The notes: generated by a model from the letters alone, not told the origin. DNA of 64,000 nt from Chryseobacterium nakagawai (GCF_900637665.1 NZ_LR134386.1:4518501-4582500), one strand, 5' to 3'; positions 8,056 to 16,379 are shown, numbered from the stretch's first letter. Translations and numbers: made by a program.

Positions 8056-9915
8056 ATGAAGACCCCTATTTCAGTTGTATTCATTCTTCTTTTCATTCTT
8101 GGAAAGGCTCAGAATACGGAACAAAAAGACAATTTCGTTAAAGATAACTTTACCAAGAAGGAATTTTATATCCCCATGCGTGATGGCGTGAAACTTTTCA
8201 CTGCTGTTTATATTCCTAAGGATATTTCAACCAAGAACAAATATCCGTTTCTAATGCAGAGAACGTGCTATAGCATTGCTCCTTATGGTGAAAATGAATA
8301 CAAAACCAAAGTGGGCCCTAACACCTATCTGATGAAAGACAAATACATTTTTGTGTATCAGGATGTACGTGGAAGATATATGAGCGAAGGAACTTTCACC
8401 AATATGACTCCACAGGTAGAACGTAAAACTAAAAAAGATGTTGACGAAAGTACAGATACCTATGATACTATAGACTGGCTTTTAAAAAACGTTAAAGATA
8501 ACAACGGTAAGGTAGGACAATTCGGAACTTCTTATCCCGGGTTCTATACAGCTGTAGGAACATTAGCGCAGCACCCGGCATTGGTTGCTTCTTCACCGCA
8601 AGCTCCTATTTCTGATTTCTGGAATGATGATTTTCTTCACAACGGAAGATTTATGCTGGGATATTTCAGAACATTCCCTGTTTTTGGAGTTCAGAAAACA
8701 AAACCAGAGCAAAAGGCTTGGTATATGGATTCCTTCATTAAACAAACTTCTGAAGATGGTTTGAAATTCTACAGAGACATGGGAACCCTGAAAGATGGCT
8801 ATGAAAAGTACTATAAAAATAATTTCTTCATGACGGAAATTATGAATCATACCAATTATGATGAATTCTGGCAAAAAAGAGGATTGCTTCCACACCTTAA
8901 GAATATCAACCACGCAGTAATGACTGTTGGAGGCTGGTTTGATGCGGAAGATCTTTCCGGACCTTTAAATATCTACAAAACGATTGAGAAAACAAGTCCA
9001 AAGGCTAAAAATACGATTGTAATGGGCCCGTTCTCTCATGGTGGATGGTCTCAGGAACAAGGTAAGCATTTTCACAGTGAGACTTATTTTGGAGACAGTA
9101 TTGCAACGTATTACCAGAAAAATGTAGAAACAAAATTCTTCAGTCATTATCTGAAAGGAAATACTAAAGAAGATGCCGGGCTTCCTGAAGCTTTGATGTA
9201 TGATACCGGAGCAAAACAATGGAAAGAGTTTACCTCTTATCCTCCTAAAAATGCTCAGAAAGTAAATTTCTATCTTTCTGATAAAACATTAAAAAATACT
9301 TCAGGACAAGGATATTCAGAATATTATAGTGATCCTAATAATCCGGTTTTAAGTTCTGACCATTTAAAGGATTTCAATGGTTTTACTCCTAAAAATTATA
9401 TGTCAGAAGATCAGAGATTTGCTGTAGGAAGGCCTGATGTATTAACGTTTACAACCGATGTATTGACAGAAGATATGACTTTTGCAGGAGAAATTATGGC
9501 AAAATTGAATATTTCATCATCTTCTACAGATGCAGACTTTGCGGTAAAACTAATTGATGTTTATCCCGAAGATTTCAAACCGGCTGAAAAAAAAGACGGT
9601 GTGATTTATGGAAACTATCATCAAATGGTAAGAAGTGAGATTATGCCTGCAAGATTCAGAAATACCAAAGAGAAAGGAGAAGCATTAGTTCCTGATCAGA
9701 AAACAGCGGTAAACTTCAGGCTTCAGGATGTGGTTCATACCTTCAAAAAAGGACATAAAATCCAGATTCAGATCAGCAGTACTTGGTTTCCATTATTTGC
9801 TTTAAATCCTCAGAAATTCATGGATAATCCAAATTTTGCTTCTAAGGAAGATTATACCAAGGCATTTATTAAAGTATACGGTGACAGTTCTATTGAGGCT
9901 GAAATCTTAAAATAA
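8056..9915 (+). CDS. CocE/NonD-family hydrolase (S15 X-Pro dipeptidyl-peptidase-like)
   Basis: 619 aa with a signal peptide (MKTPISVVFILLFILGKAQ). The N-terminal signature YIPMRDGVKLFTAVYIPK precedes an alpha/beta hydrolase fold with catalytic triad S159 (GTSYPGF), D296 (GGWFDAEDL) and H328 (GPFSHGGW). The C-terminal half (about 390-619) is the jelly-roll X-Pro dipeptidyl-peptidase C-terminal domain. Members include alpha-amino-acid ester hydrolases, cocaine esterase and glutaryl-7-ACA acylases. Secreted to periplasm or beyond. A TAAATTAG box lies at 8033-8040. Precise substrate unknown. Confidence 0.9.
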   Translation: MKTPISVVFILLFILGKAQNTEQKDNFVKDNFTKKEFYIPMRDGVKLFTAVYIPKDISTKNKYPFLMQRTCYSIAPYGENEYKTKVGPNTYLMKDKYIFVYQDVRGRYMSEGTFTNMTPQVERKTKKDVDESTDTYDTIDWLLKNVKDNNGKVGQFGTSYPGFYTAVGTLAQHPALVASSPQAPISDFWNDDFLHNGRFMLGYFRTFPVFGVQKTKPEQKAWYMDSFIKQTSEDGLKFYRDMGTLKDGYEKYYKNNFFMTEIMNHTNYDEFWQKRGLLPHLKNINHAVMTVGGWFDAEDLSGPLNIYKTIEKTSPKAKNTIVMGPFSHGGWSQEQGKHFHSETYFGDSIATYYQKNVETKFFSHYLKGNTKEDAGLPEALMYDTGAKQWKEFTSYPPKNAQKVNFYLSDKTLKNTSGQGYSEYYSDPNNPVLSSDHLKDFNGFTPKNYMSEDQRFAVGRPDVLTFTTDVLTEDMTFAGEIMAKLNISSSSTDADFAVKLIDVYPEDFKPAEKKDGVIYGNYHQMVRSEIMPARFRNTKEKGEALVPDQKTAVNFRLQDVVHTFKKGHKIQIQISSTWFPLFALNPQKFMDNPNFASKEDYTKAFIKVYGDSSIEAEILK

Positions 9916-9920
9916 ATTGA

Positions 9921-9950
9921 AAAAGCTGTTCGGATGAACAGCTTTTTTTA
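9921..9950 (+). terminator. Terminator after the S15 hydrolase
   Basis: Stem AAAAGCTGTTC (9921-9931) with GAACAGCTTTT (9936-9946), loop GGAT, T-rich tail. Confidence 0.9.
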
Positions 9951-9960
9951 TTTTTGGGTT

Positions 9961-10045
9961 CCCACAGATCTCACAGGTTTATACAGAAGATGACGTTATA
10001 AATCTGCGTGATTTGCTTAATCTGCGAGAGCTTTTAATTCTTCAA
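9961..10045 (+). repeat. CACAGATT-type intergenic repeat, unit 1
   Basis: Starts CCCACAGATCTCACAGG and ends AATCTGCGAGAGCTTTTAATTCTTCAAT. It is matched by the unit at 10061-10128, which lacks about 17 nt of the middle. Such CACAGATTACACAGAT sequences are frequent between genes in Bacteroidota. Confidence 0.75.
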
Positions 10046-10060
10046 TAAAGACGATTATTT

Positions 10061-10128
10061 CCCACTGATTACACAGATTTTCACAGATGATTGCGTTATC
10101 AATCTGCGAGAGCTTTTTATTCTTCAAT
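10061..10128 (+). repeat. CACAGATT-type intergenic repeat, unit 2
   Basis: Starts CCCACTGATTACACAGATT and ends with AATCTGCGAGAGCTTTTTATTCTTCAAT. The last 12 nt are also the final codons and stop of the AlkB gene, so the repeat runs into the coding region; unit 1 carries the same tail outside any gene. Confidence 0.75.
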
Positions 10129-10728
10129 TGTTCTGAATGTAAGGTTTACTCTCGGCGTTTTCACTTTGGTCGTAGGGGGAAGCCGATGAAGCCAATTGTC
10201 CTGAGTGGTTCCTTTCATAATAAGCAGACTTCCGTTTTCAAGAAATATTTCTACCTTTTCTTTAGTTGTTTTATGCTTAAATAAAAACTTTCTTTCAGCT
10301 CCGAAAGTCAGGGAAGCAATGGCTCCATTTTTTTTCAGATCGGTTTCTCCGTCACTGTGATAAGCCATTCCTTCACTACCATCATGGTATAAATTAAGCA
10401 GGCATGAGTTATAGGTTTCACCTGACACTTCCTCACATTTCTGTTTTAGTTTCAACAGCTCTGGCGTCCAGGGTTTTGCATATTTTGTTCTATTGGAATA
10501 GGTATACTCAAATGCTTTTTCCCCGAACCAAGCTACTTTTCGTTTAGTAAGAATTAATTTTCCGAAAACTACAGCCTCATCATTTTGCCATGGGATCTGA
10601 TTCAATAAATAATCATAATACACATCAGATTCATCTTTTGAAAACACTTTTCCATAGTACAGCACGGTGCCATCATAGGATAAGAGGCTTAGAGGATAAT
10701 CCGGTGTTTCGTCGAATAGGCTGAGCAT
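10117..10728 (-). CDS. AlkB-like 2-oxoglutarate-dependent DNA/RNA dealkylase
   Basis: 203 aa. The Fe(II) ligands H124-x-D126 (AYHSDGE) and H181 (WLHRLPP) are present, as is the AlkB-specific RxNxTxR motif (RVNLTFR, residues 193-199). Length and sequence fit the ALKBH2/3-like bacterial branch. It should oxidatively remove methyl groups from N1-methyladenine and N3-methylcytosine. It lies downstream of the AraC-MGMT gene on the same strand, separated by 230 nt containing repeat A copy 2. The final residues overlap a CACAGATT repeat unit, so the C-terminus may have been altered by it. Confidence 0.92.
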   Translation of the reverse strand: MLSLFDETPDYPLSLLSYDGTVLYYGKVFSKDESDVYYDYLLNQIPWQNDEAVVFGKLILTKRKVAWFGEKAFEYTYSNRTKYAKPWTPELLKLKQKCEEVSGETYNSCLLNLYHDGSEGMAYHSDGETDLKKNGAIASLTFGAERKFLFKHKTTKEKVEIFLENGSLLIMKGTTQDNWLHRLPPTTKVKTPRVNLTFRTIEE

Positions 10729-10780
10729 TATTTTTTGTTTTTAAGAATACAAATTACGTAATGTTTTGGAAATAATTAAA

Positions 10781-10950
10781 GTAGTGAACCATCCCGTCAA
10801 AAATTCAAAGAATTTGTGACACCCTCCGCAGGAAGAGAATATTTTTCTCTTTAACTGAGATATTGATAAAATCAGAGATTTTTTAAGAACCTAAGTGGAC
10901 TCCTCAAGCAGTTAATTGTCACTTAAAAAACTTTTGTGACTTTGTGGTTA
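10781..10950 (-). repeat. Dispersed repeat family A, copy 2 (inverted)
   Basis: Read on the minus strand it aligns with copies 1 and 3: ACCACAAAGTCACAAAAG, then AATTAACTGCTTGAGGAGTCC, TCTCTGATTTT, ATATCTCAGTTAAAG, and TTTGACGGGATGGTTC at the end. It lacks the AAACACTTAAGTTATTT block of the other two copies. It fills most of the space between AlkB and the AraC-MGMT gene. Confidence 0.7.
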
Positions 10951-10958
10951 AGAATATC

Positions 10959-11801
10959 TTAGGAGTAAAGTTGTGAACTCTCCCACCCCACAATCATCTG
11001 CTTTCTATCACTTCCCCATCGGTAACCGCCGAGATGTCCCGTAGACTGAATGACACGGTGACAAGGGATGAGAAATGCCACAGGATTACTGCCTATCGCC
11101 GTCCCCACTGCTCTTGAAGCTTTAGGATTCCCTATTTTTTCTGCTAAACTGCCATAAGTAGACAGTTTTCCCATAGGAATAGTTAATAAACTTTCCCAAA
11201 CCTTTAATTGGAAGTCGGTACCTTTTAAATGGAGTTTGATCGTATTGAGTTTCGTCCAGTCTTTATTGAATATAGACAAGGCGTTTTTCTGAAGGATATC
11301 TTGCTTTTCAAAAAAAGAAGCATTAGGAAATTTATGCTGTAAATTCCCTAATGCTGTTTCTTTATCGTTTTCAAAAGCCATATAGCAGATTCCTTTTTCT
11401 GTGGAAGCTACCAGGATATTTCCAAACGGGCTTTCTGAAAAACTATAATTGATAACAAGGCTTTTTCCACCATTTTTATATTCAGCCGGAGACATTCCTT
11501 CTATTTTCACAAACAGATCATGCAATCTGCTTGTACTGGAAAGTCCCGTCTCATAAGCGGTATCAAAAATACTTGCCTTTTCTTCCTTCAGTAAATTTTT
11601 AGCATGCTCAAGACTAATGAACTGTAAAAATTTTTTCGGACTTGTTCCTGCCCAATCTGTGAAAATCTTCTGAAAATGGGCCGGACTCAAGTGAATATTC
11701 TCTGCCACTTCCTCCAAACTTGGCTGAAGCCTGAAATTGCTCTGGATATACTCTATCGCTTTAGCAATTCTGTTGTAATCTATTTGACTTTGTGTGGACA
11801 T
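10959..11801 (-). CDS. AraC-type regulator fused to O6-methylguanine-DNA methyltransferase (Ada-like)
   Basis: 280 aa. Residues 10-110 are an AraC helix-turn-helix domain (two HTH units, LEEVAENIHLSPAHFQKIF and the SSTSRLHDLFVKIEGMSP region). Residues 115-280 are a methylated-DNA-protein-cysteine methyltransferase with the acceptor PCHRV motif, C247, and the downstream GGYRWG. The N-terminal zinc-cysteine domain of E. coli Ada that senses methylphosphotriesters is absent, so activation would differ from classical Ada. Genomic pairing with AlkB downstream supports an adaptive response to alkylation damage. Start ATG 11801 is clear. Confidence 0.9.
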   Translation of the reverse strand: MSTQSQIDYNRIAKAIEYIQSNFRLQPSLEEVAENIHLSPAHFQKIFTDWAGTSPKKFLQFISLEHAKNLLKEEKASIFDTAYETGLSSTSRLHDLFVKIEGMSPAEYKNGGKSLVINYSFSESPFGNILVASTEKGICYMAFENDKETALGNLQHKFPNASFFEKQDILQKNALSIFNKDWTKLNTIKLHLKGTDFQLKVWESLLTIPMGKLSTYGSLAEKIGNPKASRAVGTAIGSNPVAFLIPCHRVIQSTGHLGGYRWGSDRKQMIVGWESSQLYS

Positions 11802-11870
11802 TTTGTATTGTTTTTACCTCACAAATTTCCAAAGAATATACGGCAGAAAAAATCCGATTCTTGCGGAATA

Positions 11871-12731
11871 TTAGTTATCGTTGTTATAAATATCGTTATA
11901 AGCAAGCATTTTATAGTATAACTTAGCCGCAAGGAAAGCTGTTGGCTTAGCCATTGGAGAATCCATTAATTCTACAATATCAAATGCCACTACGTTACAT
12001 TTTTCAAATACTTTTCTTAATAATTCCAATGTTGGATACCATTGTAATCCACCCGGTTCAGGAGTTCCTGTAGATGGAGCAATAGAAGGATCGAAAGCAT
12101 CAAGGTCAATTGTGATATATACGTTTCCTGAAACTTTTTCCAATACATCATTCACCCAGTTCTCGTTGTGAGCAATTTCGTGAGCAAAGAATACTCTACC
12201 TTCTGGTAAATACTGAGCTTCTTCAGCATCCATAGAACGGATTCCCACCTGAACTAAGTTATGCTTCTGGTTTGCTTCAAACACAGCACAAGCGTGATTA
12301 GAAGTAGAACCATGGAATTCAGGACGTAGATCTGTGTGAGCATCTAACTGAAGAACTGTAAGGTTTTCAAATTTCTCACCTACTGCACGAATAGAACCAA
12401 TAGAAACAGAGTGCTCACCACCGAATAAAGTGAATACTTTTCCTTCATTGTTCAATAGCTCTTTTGTTTTTTGATAAACAGCTTCTGTCATTGCTTCAGG
12501 ACTAGAATTTTCTGAAACTTCTCCAGCTAAATAGACTCCCTGAAGGTAAGGCTCAGTTTGTGTTTCAATGTCATAAAGCTCCATATTTTCAGAAGCGTCT
12601 AGGAATAATTCCGGACCTTTATCAGCTCCTTTTCCCCATGTTGAAGTTCCATCATAAGGAACAGTTACCAACATTACTTTCGAATTCTCTAACGTTGCGT
12701 TTTCCTCGGGAATTCCTGCGTATGTTTTCAT
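11871..12731 (-). CDS. speB: Agmatinase
   Basis: 286 aa ureohydrolase. The dinuclear manganese ligands are visible: H107 (GGEHSVS), D130-x-H132-x-D134 (LDAHTDLR), D209-x-D211 (IDLDAFDP). The substrate-loop STGTPEPGG is typical of agmatinases/arginases. It should hydrolyse agmatine to putrescine and urea; an arginine decarboxylase is encoded 1 kb away (13769-15163) on the same strand, which favours agmatinase over arginase. A TATCTTTG box sits 35 nt upstream (complement of 12767-12774). Confidence 0.9.
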   Translation of the reverse strand: MKTYAGIPEENATLENSKVMLVTVPYDGTSTWGKGADKGPELFLDASENMELYDIETQTEPYLQGVYLAGEVSENSSPEAMTEAVYQKTKELLNNEGKVFTLFGGEHSVSIGSIRAVGEKFENLTVLQLDAHTDLRPEFHGSTSNHACAVFEANQKHNLVQVGIRSMDAEEAQYLPEGRVFFAHEIAHNENWVNDVLEKVSGNVYITIDLDAFDPSIAPSTGTPEPGGLQWYPTLELLRKVFEKCNVVAFDIVELMDSPMAKPTAFLAAKLYYKMLAYNDIYNNDN

Positions 12732-12766
12732 GCTTTATTTTAAAATTTTAATGTTGTAATTAATGA

Positions 12767-12774
12767 CAAAGATA
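12767..12774 (-). promoter_or_regulatory. -7 box upstream of speB
   Basis: Minus-strand TATCTTTG, exact TAnnTTTG match, 35 nt before the start codon. No clear -33 partner. Confidence 0.5.
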
Positions 12775-12970
12775 CGAAGAGTTTGTGAGTTGGAGAGTAA
12801 GAGTTGAGAGAGTTTGTGAATGAAGGTTTCTGGGTAAAAATGAACTTTCCTTATAATAACGTCCAGCCTCCATCTTCTGGTCTTACTCTACTCCTTATCT
12901 CAAACCCAGTCAGTTAAGAAATGATATTTCCCTAATTCTGCATTAACTTTCACCTTTCAGCTCAATTTCC

Positions 12971-12978
12971 TACTTTTG
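12971..12978 (+). promoter_or_regulatory. -7 box upstream of the HAD phosphatase
   Basis: TACTTTTG, exact TAnnTTTG match, 15 nt before the ATG. -33 element not evident. Confidence 0.5.
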
Positions 12979-12993
12979 TGAAAAACTTAGAAT

Positions 12994-13653
12994 ATGTCTT
13001 TAAAAGCTGTTCTTTTCGATATGGATGGGGTAATTGTAGATACAGAACCATTGCATAGAAAAGCCTATTTCAAAACGTTTGATGAATTGGAAATTGCAGT
13101 TTCCGAAGATTTATACACTTCTTTTACCGGTGCTTCAACAAAAAGGGTTTGTGAAACATTAATCAGTCAATTTGACTTGAGTCATACACATGAAGCGATT
13201 GCAGGGATCAAAAGATCACATTTTAAAGATTATTTTTATAATGATGATGAGTTTGACCTGATTCCAGGAGTAAAAAACCTGATTCAGCATTATCACGAAA
13301 ATGGTATCAAGCTTATTTTAGCTTCTTCGGCAACGATGATAACCATTAATATGGTGTTTGAGAAATTCGGACTGGAAAAATATTTCAGTGGAAAGATCAG
13401 CGGTGCGGATTTAAAGGAATCCAAACCTCATCCGGAAGTTTTTCTATTGGCAGCTGAAATGGCAGCTGAATCTGTTGAAAACTGTATGGTGATTGAAGAT
13501 TCTACGAATGGCATTCTGGCAGCCCACAGAGCTAACATATTCTGTGCTGCTTATAGAAGTCCACATTCAAAAAATCAGGATTACACATTAGCTGACACTG
13601 TGGTTTCTGATTATGAAGACCTTGAACTGGATAAAATTTCAAAATATTTTTAA
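12994..13653 (+). CDS. HAD-superfamily phosphatase/phosphomutase (beta-PGM-like)
   Basis: 219 aa. Motif I is DMDGVIVDTEPLH with nucleophile D9 and acid/base D11, motif II is LASSAT (about 110), motif III lysine is in ESKPHPEVF, motif IV is VIEDSTNGI. The cap is the small helical C1 type of the beta-phosphoglucomutase/phosphoglycolate phosphatase group. Likely a cytosolic sugar-phosphate phosphatase or phosphomutase. It lies on the opposite strand between the two polyamine genes and converges on speA with a shared terminator; no functional link is implied by that. Confidence 0.85.
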   Translation: MSLKAVLFDMDGVIVDTEPLHRKAYFKTFDELEIAVSEDLYTSFTGASTKRVCETLISQFDLSHTHEAIAGIKRSHFKDYFYNDDEFDLIPGVKNLIQHYHENGIKLILASSATMITINMVFEKFGLEKYFSGKISGADLKESKPHPEVFLLAAEMAAESVENCMVIEDSTNGILAAHRANIFCAAYRSPHSKNQDYTLADTVVSDYEDLELDKISKYF

Positions 13654-13658
13654 ATAAA

Positions 13659-13685
13659 AAAGCTCTCAGATATCCTGAGAGCTTT
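13659..13685. terminator. Bidirectional terminator between the HAD gene and speA
   Basis: Stem AAAGCTCTCAG (13659-13669) with CTGAGAGCTTT (13675-13685), 5-nt loop, T-rich on both strands. The genes on either side converge. Confidence 0.85.
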
Positions 13686-13697
13686 TGTTATGTATAA

Positions 13698-13762
13698 GTT
13701 GTGGCTAAAGCCAATTGACTTATTATTTTTTGTAAACAGGGTTTAGCCCGTTTCTATTGATT
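13698..13762 (+). repeat. Repeat family B, copy 1 (GGCTAAAGCC element)
   Basis: GTGGCTAAAGCCAATTGACTT, spacer, then GGGTTTAGCCCGTTTCTATTGAT. The same order of blocks occurs at 16254-16309. It contains the self-complementary GGCTAAAGCC and GGGTTTAGCCC. It ends just before the 3' end of speA. Confidence 0.7.
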
Positions 13763-13768
13763 ACAAAA

Positions 13769-15163
13769 TTATTTATAACCTAAAAGTCTCAATATATCTT
13801 CCGGTTCCTGTTTTTCACGGAAAATTTCATACTGTAATTCACCGTTTTCATCTTTCTGAATAAGGACGTGTCTTGGCTGAGGCATCAGACAGTGGTGTAC
13901 TCCACCATATCCTCCGATGGTTTCCTGATAAGCTCCTGTATGGAAGAATCCGATATACAACGGCTTCGTATCACTGAAAACAGGCAGATAAATGGCATTC
14001 GTATGTTGTTCAGAGTTATAATAATCATCTGAATCACACGTCAATCCCCCTAAAAATACTCTTTCATAGCTATCCTCCCAACGGTTTAACGGAAGCATAA
14101 TAAAGTGTCTTGAAATGGCCCATGTATCAGGAAGTGTCGTCATGAAAGAAGAATCAATCATGTTCCACTTTTCTCTGTCATTCTGACGTTTCTGAGAAAT
14201 GATCTTATAAAGGTTTGCCCCACTTTCTCCAACGGTAAAGCTTCCAAATTCAGTATAGATGTTTGGTTCTTCTACTCCTTCTTCTTCACAGAATTTTTTG
14301 ATCTGAGAAACAATTTCCTCTACCATATATTGGTAATCATAATCAAAATTCAGAGAGGTTTTGATGGGAAAACCTCCACCAATATTCAATGAATCCACTT
14401 CAGGAGCAATTTTCTTCAAACGTGCATATACACGAAGACATTTGTACAATTCGTTCCAGTAGTAAGAAGTATCTTTGATTCCCGTATTAATGAAAAAGTG
14501 AAGCATTTTCAATCTTGCATTCGGGTGTTCAGCGATCTTCTGGCTGTAATAAGGAATGATATCTTTATATCCGATTCCTAATCTTGAGGTATAAAATTCG
14601 AACTTAGGTTCTTCTTCTGAAGCGATTCTGATCCCGATATTGAACGTAGAGTCTATACTTTCTGTAAGCTTATCCAGTTCACGGTAATTATCCAAAATCG
14701 GAGTAATGTTTCCAAAACCACTATTGATCATATCTGAAATATTGGTCAGATAGTCATCAGTCTTGAATCCATTACAGATTACCTCAATGTTTTTATCTAC
14801 TTTCCCTTTCTCATAAAGAGATTTTACAATATCCATATCATAGGCAGAAGACGTTTCTATCGAAATATCGTTCTTCAGTGCCTCTTCCAATACGAAATTG
14901 AAATGACTGGATTTTGTACAGTAACAGTAGGTATAATTCTTTTTATATTCAATTTTTTCAAAAGCTTCTTTAAACCAGCTTTTGGCTTTTTGAATATTTT
15001 GAGAAATTCTCGGCAGATAGCTAATCTTTAGCGGAGTGCCAAATTGTTCAACTACGTCCATCAATGGAACGTCGTGAAACAACAAATTGTTCTCAGAAAC
15101 ATTAAATTCCTCCGTAGGAAAATATAATGTCTGATCAATAAGTTCCGAGTACTTTATTTTCAT
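13769..15163 (-). CDS. speA: Arginine decarboxylase, PLP-dependent (alanine-racemase fold)
   Basis: 464 aa. The PLP lysine is probably K84 in YCTKSSHF, the position of YxxKAN in fold-type III decarboxylases. The glycine-rich phosphate-binding loop is LNIGGGFP (about 245) and the C-terminal barrel holds the substrate site (GLTCDSDD, about 370). It is shorter than the E. coli enzyme (about 650 aa) but the size is normal for the Bacteroidota form. Makes agmatine from arginine, which SpeB converts to putrescine. A 20-nt perfect palindrome lies about 80 nt upstream. Confidence 0.85.
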   Translation of the reverse strand: MKIKYSELIDQTLYFPTEEFNVSENNLLFHDVPLMDVVEQFGTPLKISYLPRISQNIQKAKSWFKEAFEKIEYKKNYTYCYCTKSSHFNFVLEEALKNDISIETSSAYDMDIVKSLYEKGKVDKNIEVICNGFKTDDYLTNISDMINSGFGNITPILDNYRELDKLTESIDSTFNIGIRIASEEEPKFEFYTSRLGIGYKDIIPYYSQKIAEHPNARLKMLHFFINTGIKDTSYYWNELYKCLRVYARLKKIAPEVDSLNIGGGFPIKTSLNFDYDYQYMVEEIVSQIKKFCEEEGVEEPNIYTEFGSFTVGESGANLYKIISQKRQNDREKWNMIDSSFMTTLPDTWAISRHFIMLPLNRWEDSYERVFLGGLTCDSDDYYNSEQHTNAIYLPVFSDTKPLYIGFFHTGAYQETIGGYGGVHHCLMPQPRHVLIQKDENGELQYEIFREKQEPEDILRLLGYK

Positions 15164-15244
15164 TTCTAAACAAGTGAATTAAGAAATGCAAAATTGCTAA
15201 AAAAGTTTGATTTTTAGGTGTTAAAATTATTATAATTTTAAATA

Positions 15245-15264
15245 AAACAACAATATTGTTGTTT
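15245..15264. promoter_or_regulatory. 20-nt perfect palindrome upstream of speA
   Basis: AAACAACAATATTGTTGTTT is fully self-complementary with no loop. It lies between the phosphatase stop and the speA start, 81 nt before speA. It has the symmetry of a dimeric repressor operator; it might instead help terminate the upstream transcript, but no T-tract follows on the minus strand. Confidence 0.35.
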
Positions 15265-15285
15265 AGAGAAATTTACCCCTGATAA

Positions 15286-16182
15286 TCAGAGGGTAAACTT
15301 TTGAATATATCCCTCTCTTTTGACTTCAGAAATACCTAATACCTGCTGAATATAATCATCTATAGAACCATATTTTTTATCAATCTCTCCAAAAGCTGCA
15401 TCAAGGTATCTTTTTTCTACCCAACTTAACTTCTCCAAAACCTGTAAATCCATCTTCGGGTACAGGAAATGAAGGTTATTTGCTAATCGAAGTCTTTTCT
15501 CTACCAAAGGCTTTCGAAAATTGTTGGACAAAAGATATTCATTATAGATGGTTTCTTTATCAAATTTCAATATTGTAAGGAGTAAAGCGGTTACAATCCC
15601 GGTTCTATCCTTACCTGCTGTACAATGATAAAGAACAGGCTTCTCAGATTCCAGGATCTCTGTAATGATGGTTTTTATGATTTCCGGATTTTCGGTAACA
15701 TATTCGCGATAAAAATCAATCATTCTTTTGTCTGCATCTGAAGCATTTACCTTTCCTTTCAGCACAAGTTTTCTTGCCTGTGACAACTGATCTCCTTCAT
15801 CTTCAAATGCTGAATATTTCTTATACGTAATTCCATTCGGCAAATGATCAGGGCTCTCAAAAATCTCTTTTGAATTCCTTAAATCTATAATTTCTGTAAT
15901 GCCTAATTTTTCAAACTCATCAAAAGATTTCTCTTTAAGTTTATGAAGATGAGCACTTCTGTAGAACATTCCTTCTTTTAAAGATCGTCCTTCGGTATTT
16001 TTAATATTGCCAACTGCCCGGAAATTATGAACCTTTTTAATCTTAATCACCTTTTCCGTTTGGTTTTTACCATATTCAGGACGCTCAAAATGCTGTGTTT
16101 TGCATGAGAAAATACAGAATAATGAAATAGTGACAACCGATATTTTGATGAATGTATTCAATATTTTTTTTTGTTTAACCAC
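15286..16182 (-). CDS. Lipoprotein tyrosine/dual-specificity phosphatase (Y_phosphatase3)
   Basis: 298 aa from a GTG start. A hydrophobic leader ends in the lipobox IFSC (C27). The N-terminal family motif is NFRAVGNIKNTEGRSLKEGM with YRSAHLHKL, and the CX5R active site is HCTAGKDRTG (C187, R193). Such proteins act on phosphotyrosine proteins or phosphoinositides; location here would be periplasmic or outer-membrane-anchored. The start is uncertain: the GTG lies in an inverted repeat, and a TTG seven codons in (16161) would still give a full lipoprotein signal. No ATG is available. Confidence 0.85.
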   Translation of the reverse strand: MVKQKKILNTFIKISVVTISLFCIFSCKTQHFERPEYGKNQTEKVIKIKKVHNFRAVGNIKNTEGRSLKEGMFYRSAHLHKLKEKSFDEFEKLGITEIIDLRNSKEIFESPDHLPNGITYKKYSAFEDEGDQLSQARKLVLKGKVNASDADKRMIDFYREYVTENPEIIKTIITEILESEKPVLYHCTAGKDRTGIVTALLLTILKFDKETIYNEYLLSNNFRKPLVEKRLRLANNLHFLYPKMDLQVLEKLSWVEKRYLDAAFGEIDKKYGSIDDYIQQVLGISEVKREGYIQKFTL

Positions 16183-16231
16183 AAAAGGCTCAAAAAAAGC
16201 TTCTCAGAACATATTTTGAGACTTCTGTGGT
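16178..16231. repeat. Imperfect inverted repeat spanning the phosphatase start
   Basis: Arms ACCACAAAAGGCTCAAAA (16178-16195) and TTTTGAGACTTCTGTGGT (16214-16231) pair over 18 nt with two mismatches around an 18-nt loop. The left arm resembles the CCACAAAAGGCGCAAAAG sequence that begins repeat A at 17655. Confidence 0.6.
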
Positions 16232-16253
16232 TTAAAATTTTACTTTATTATTA

Positions 16254-16309
16254 GGTTTTGGCTAAAGCCAATAGACTTTATTTTATACTAAAACCCATTT
16301 CTATTGATG
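16254..16309 (+). repeat. Repeat family B, copy 2
   Basis: GGTTTTGGCTAAAGCCAATAGACTT, spacer, then AAACCCATTTCTATTGATG; matches 13698-13762 in order and orientation, with a degraded second half. Confidence 0.7.
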
Positions 16310-16379
16310 TAATATCAGATTAATTTTATTATCTGAAAAAATGGATTAACACCATTTTTGTAATTCATGCTTTTTTAAA

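Noticed and set aside
13698..16309. Composite transposon flanked by repeat B
   Set aside because: The repeats are short, have no transposase, and the enclosed genes are ordinary chromosomal ones.
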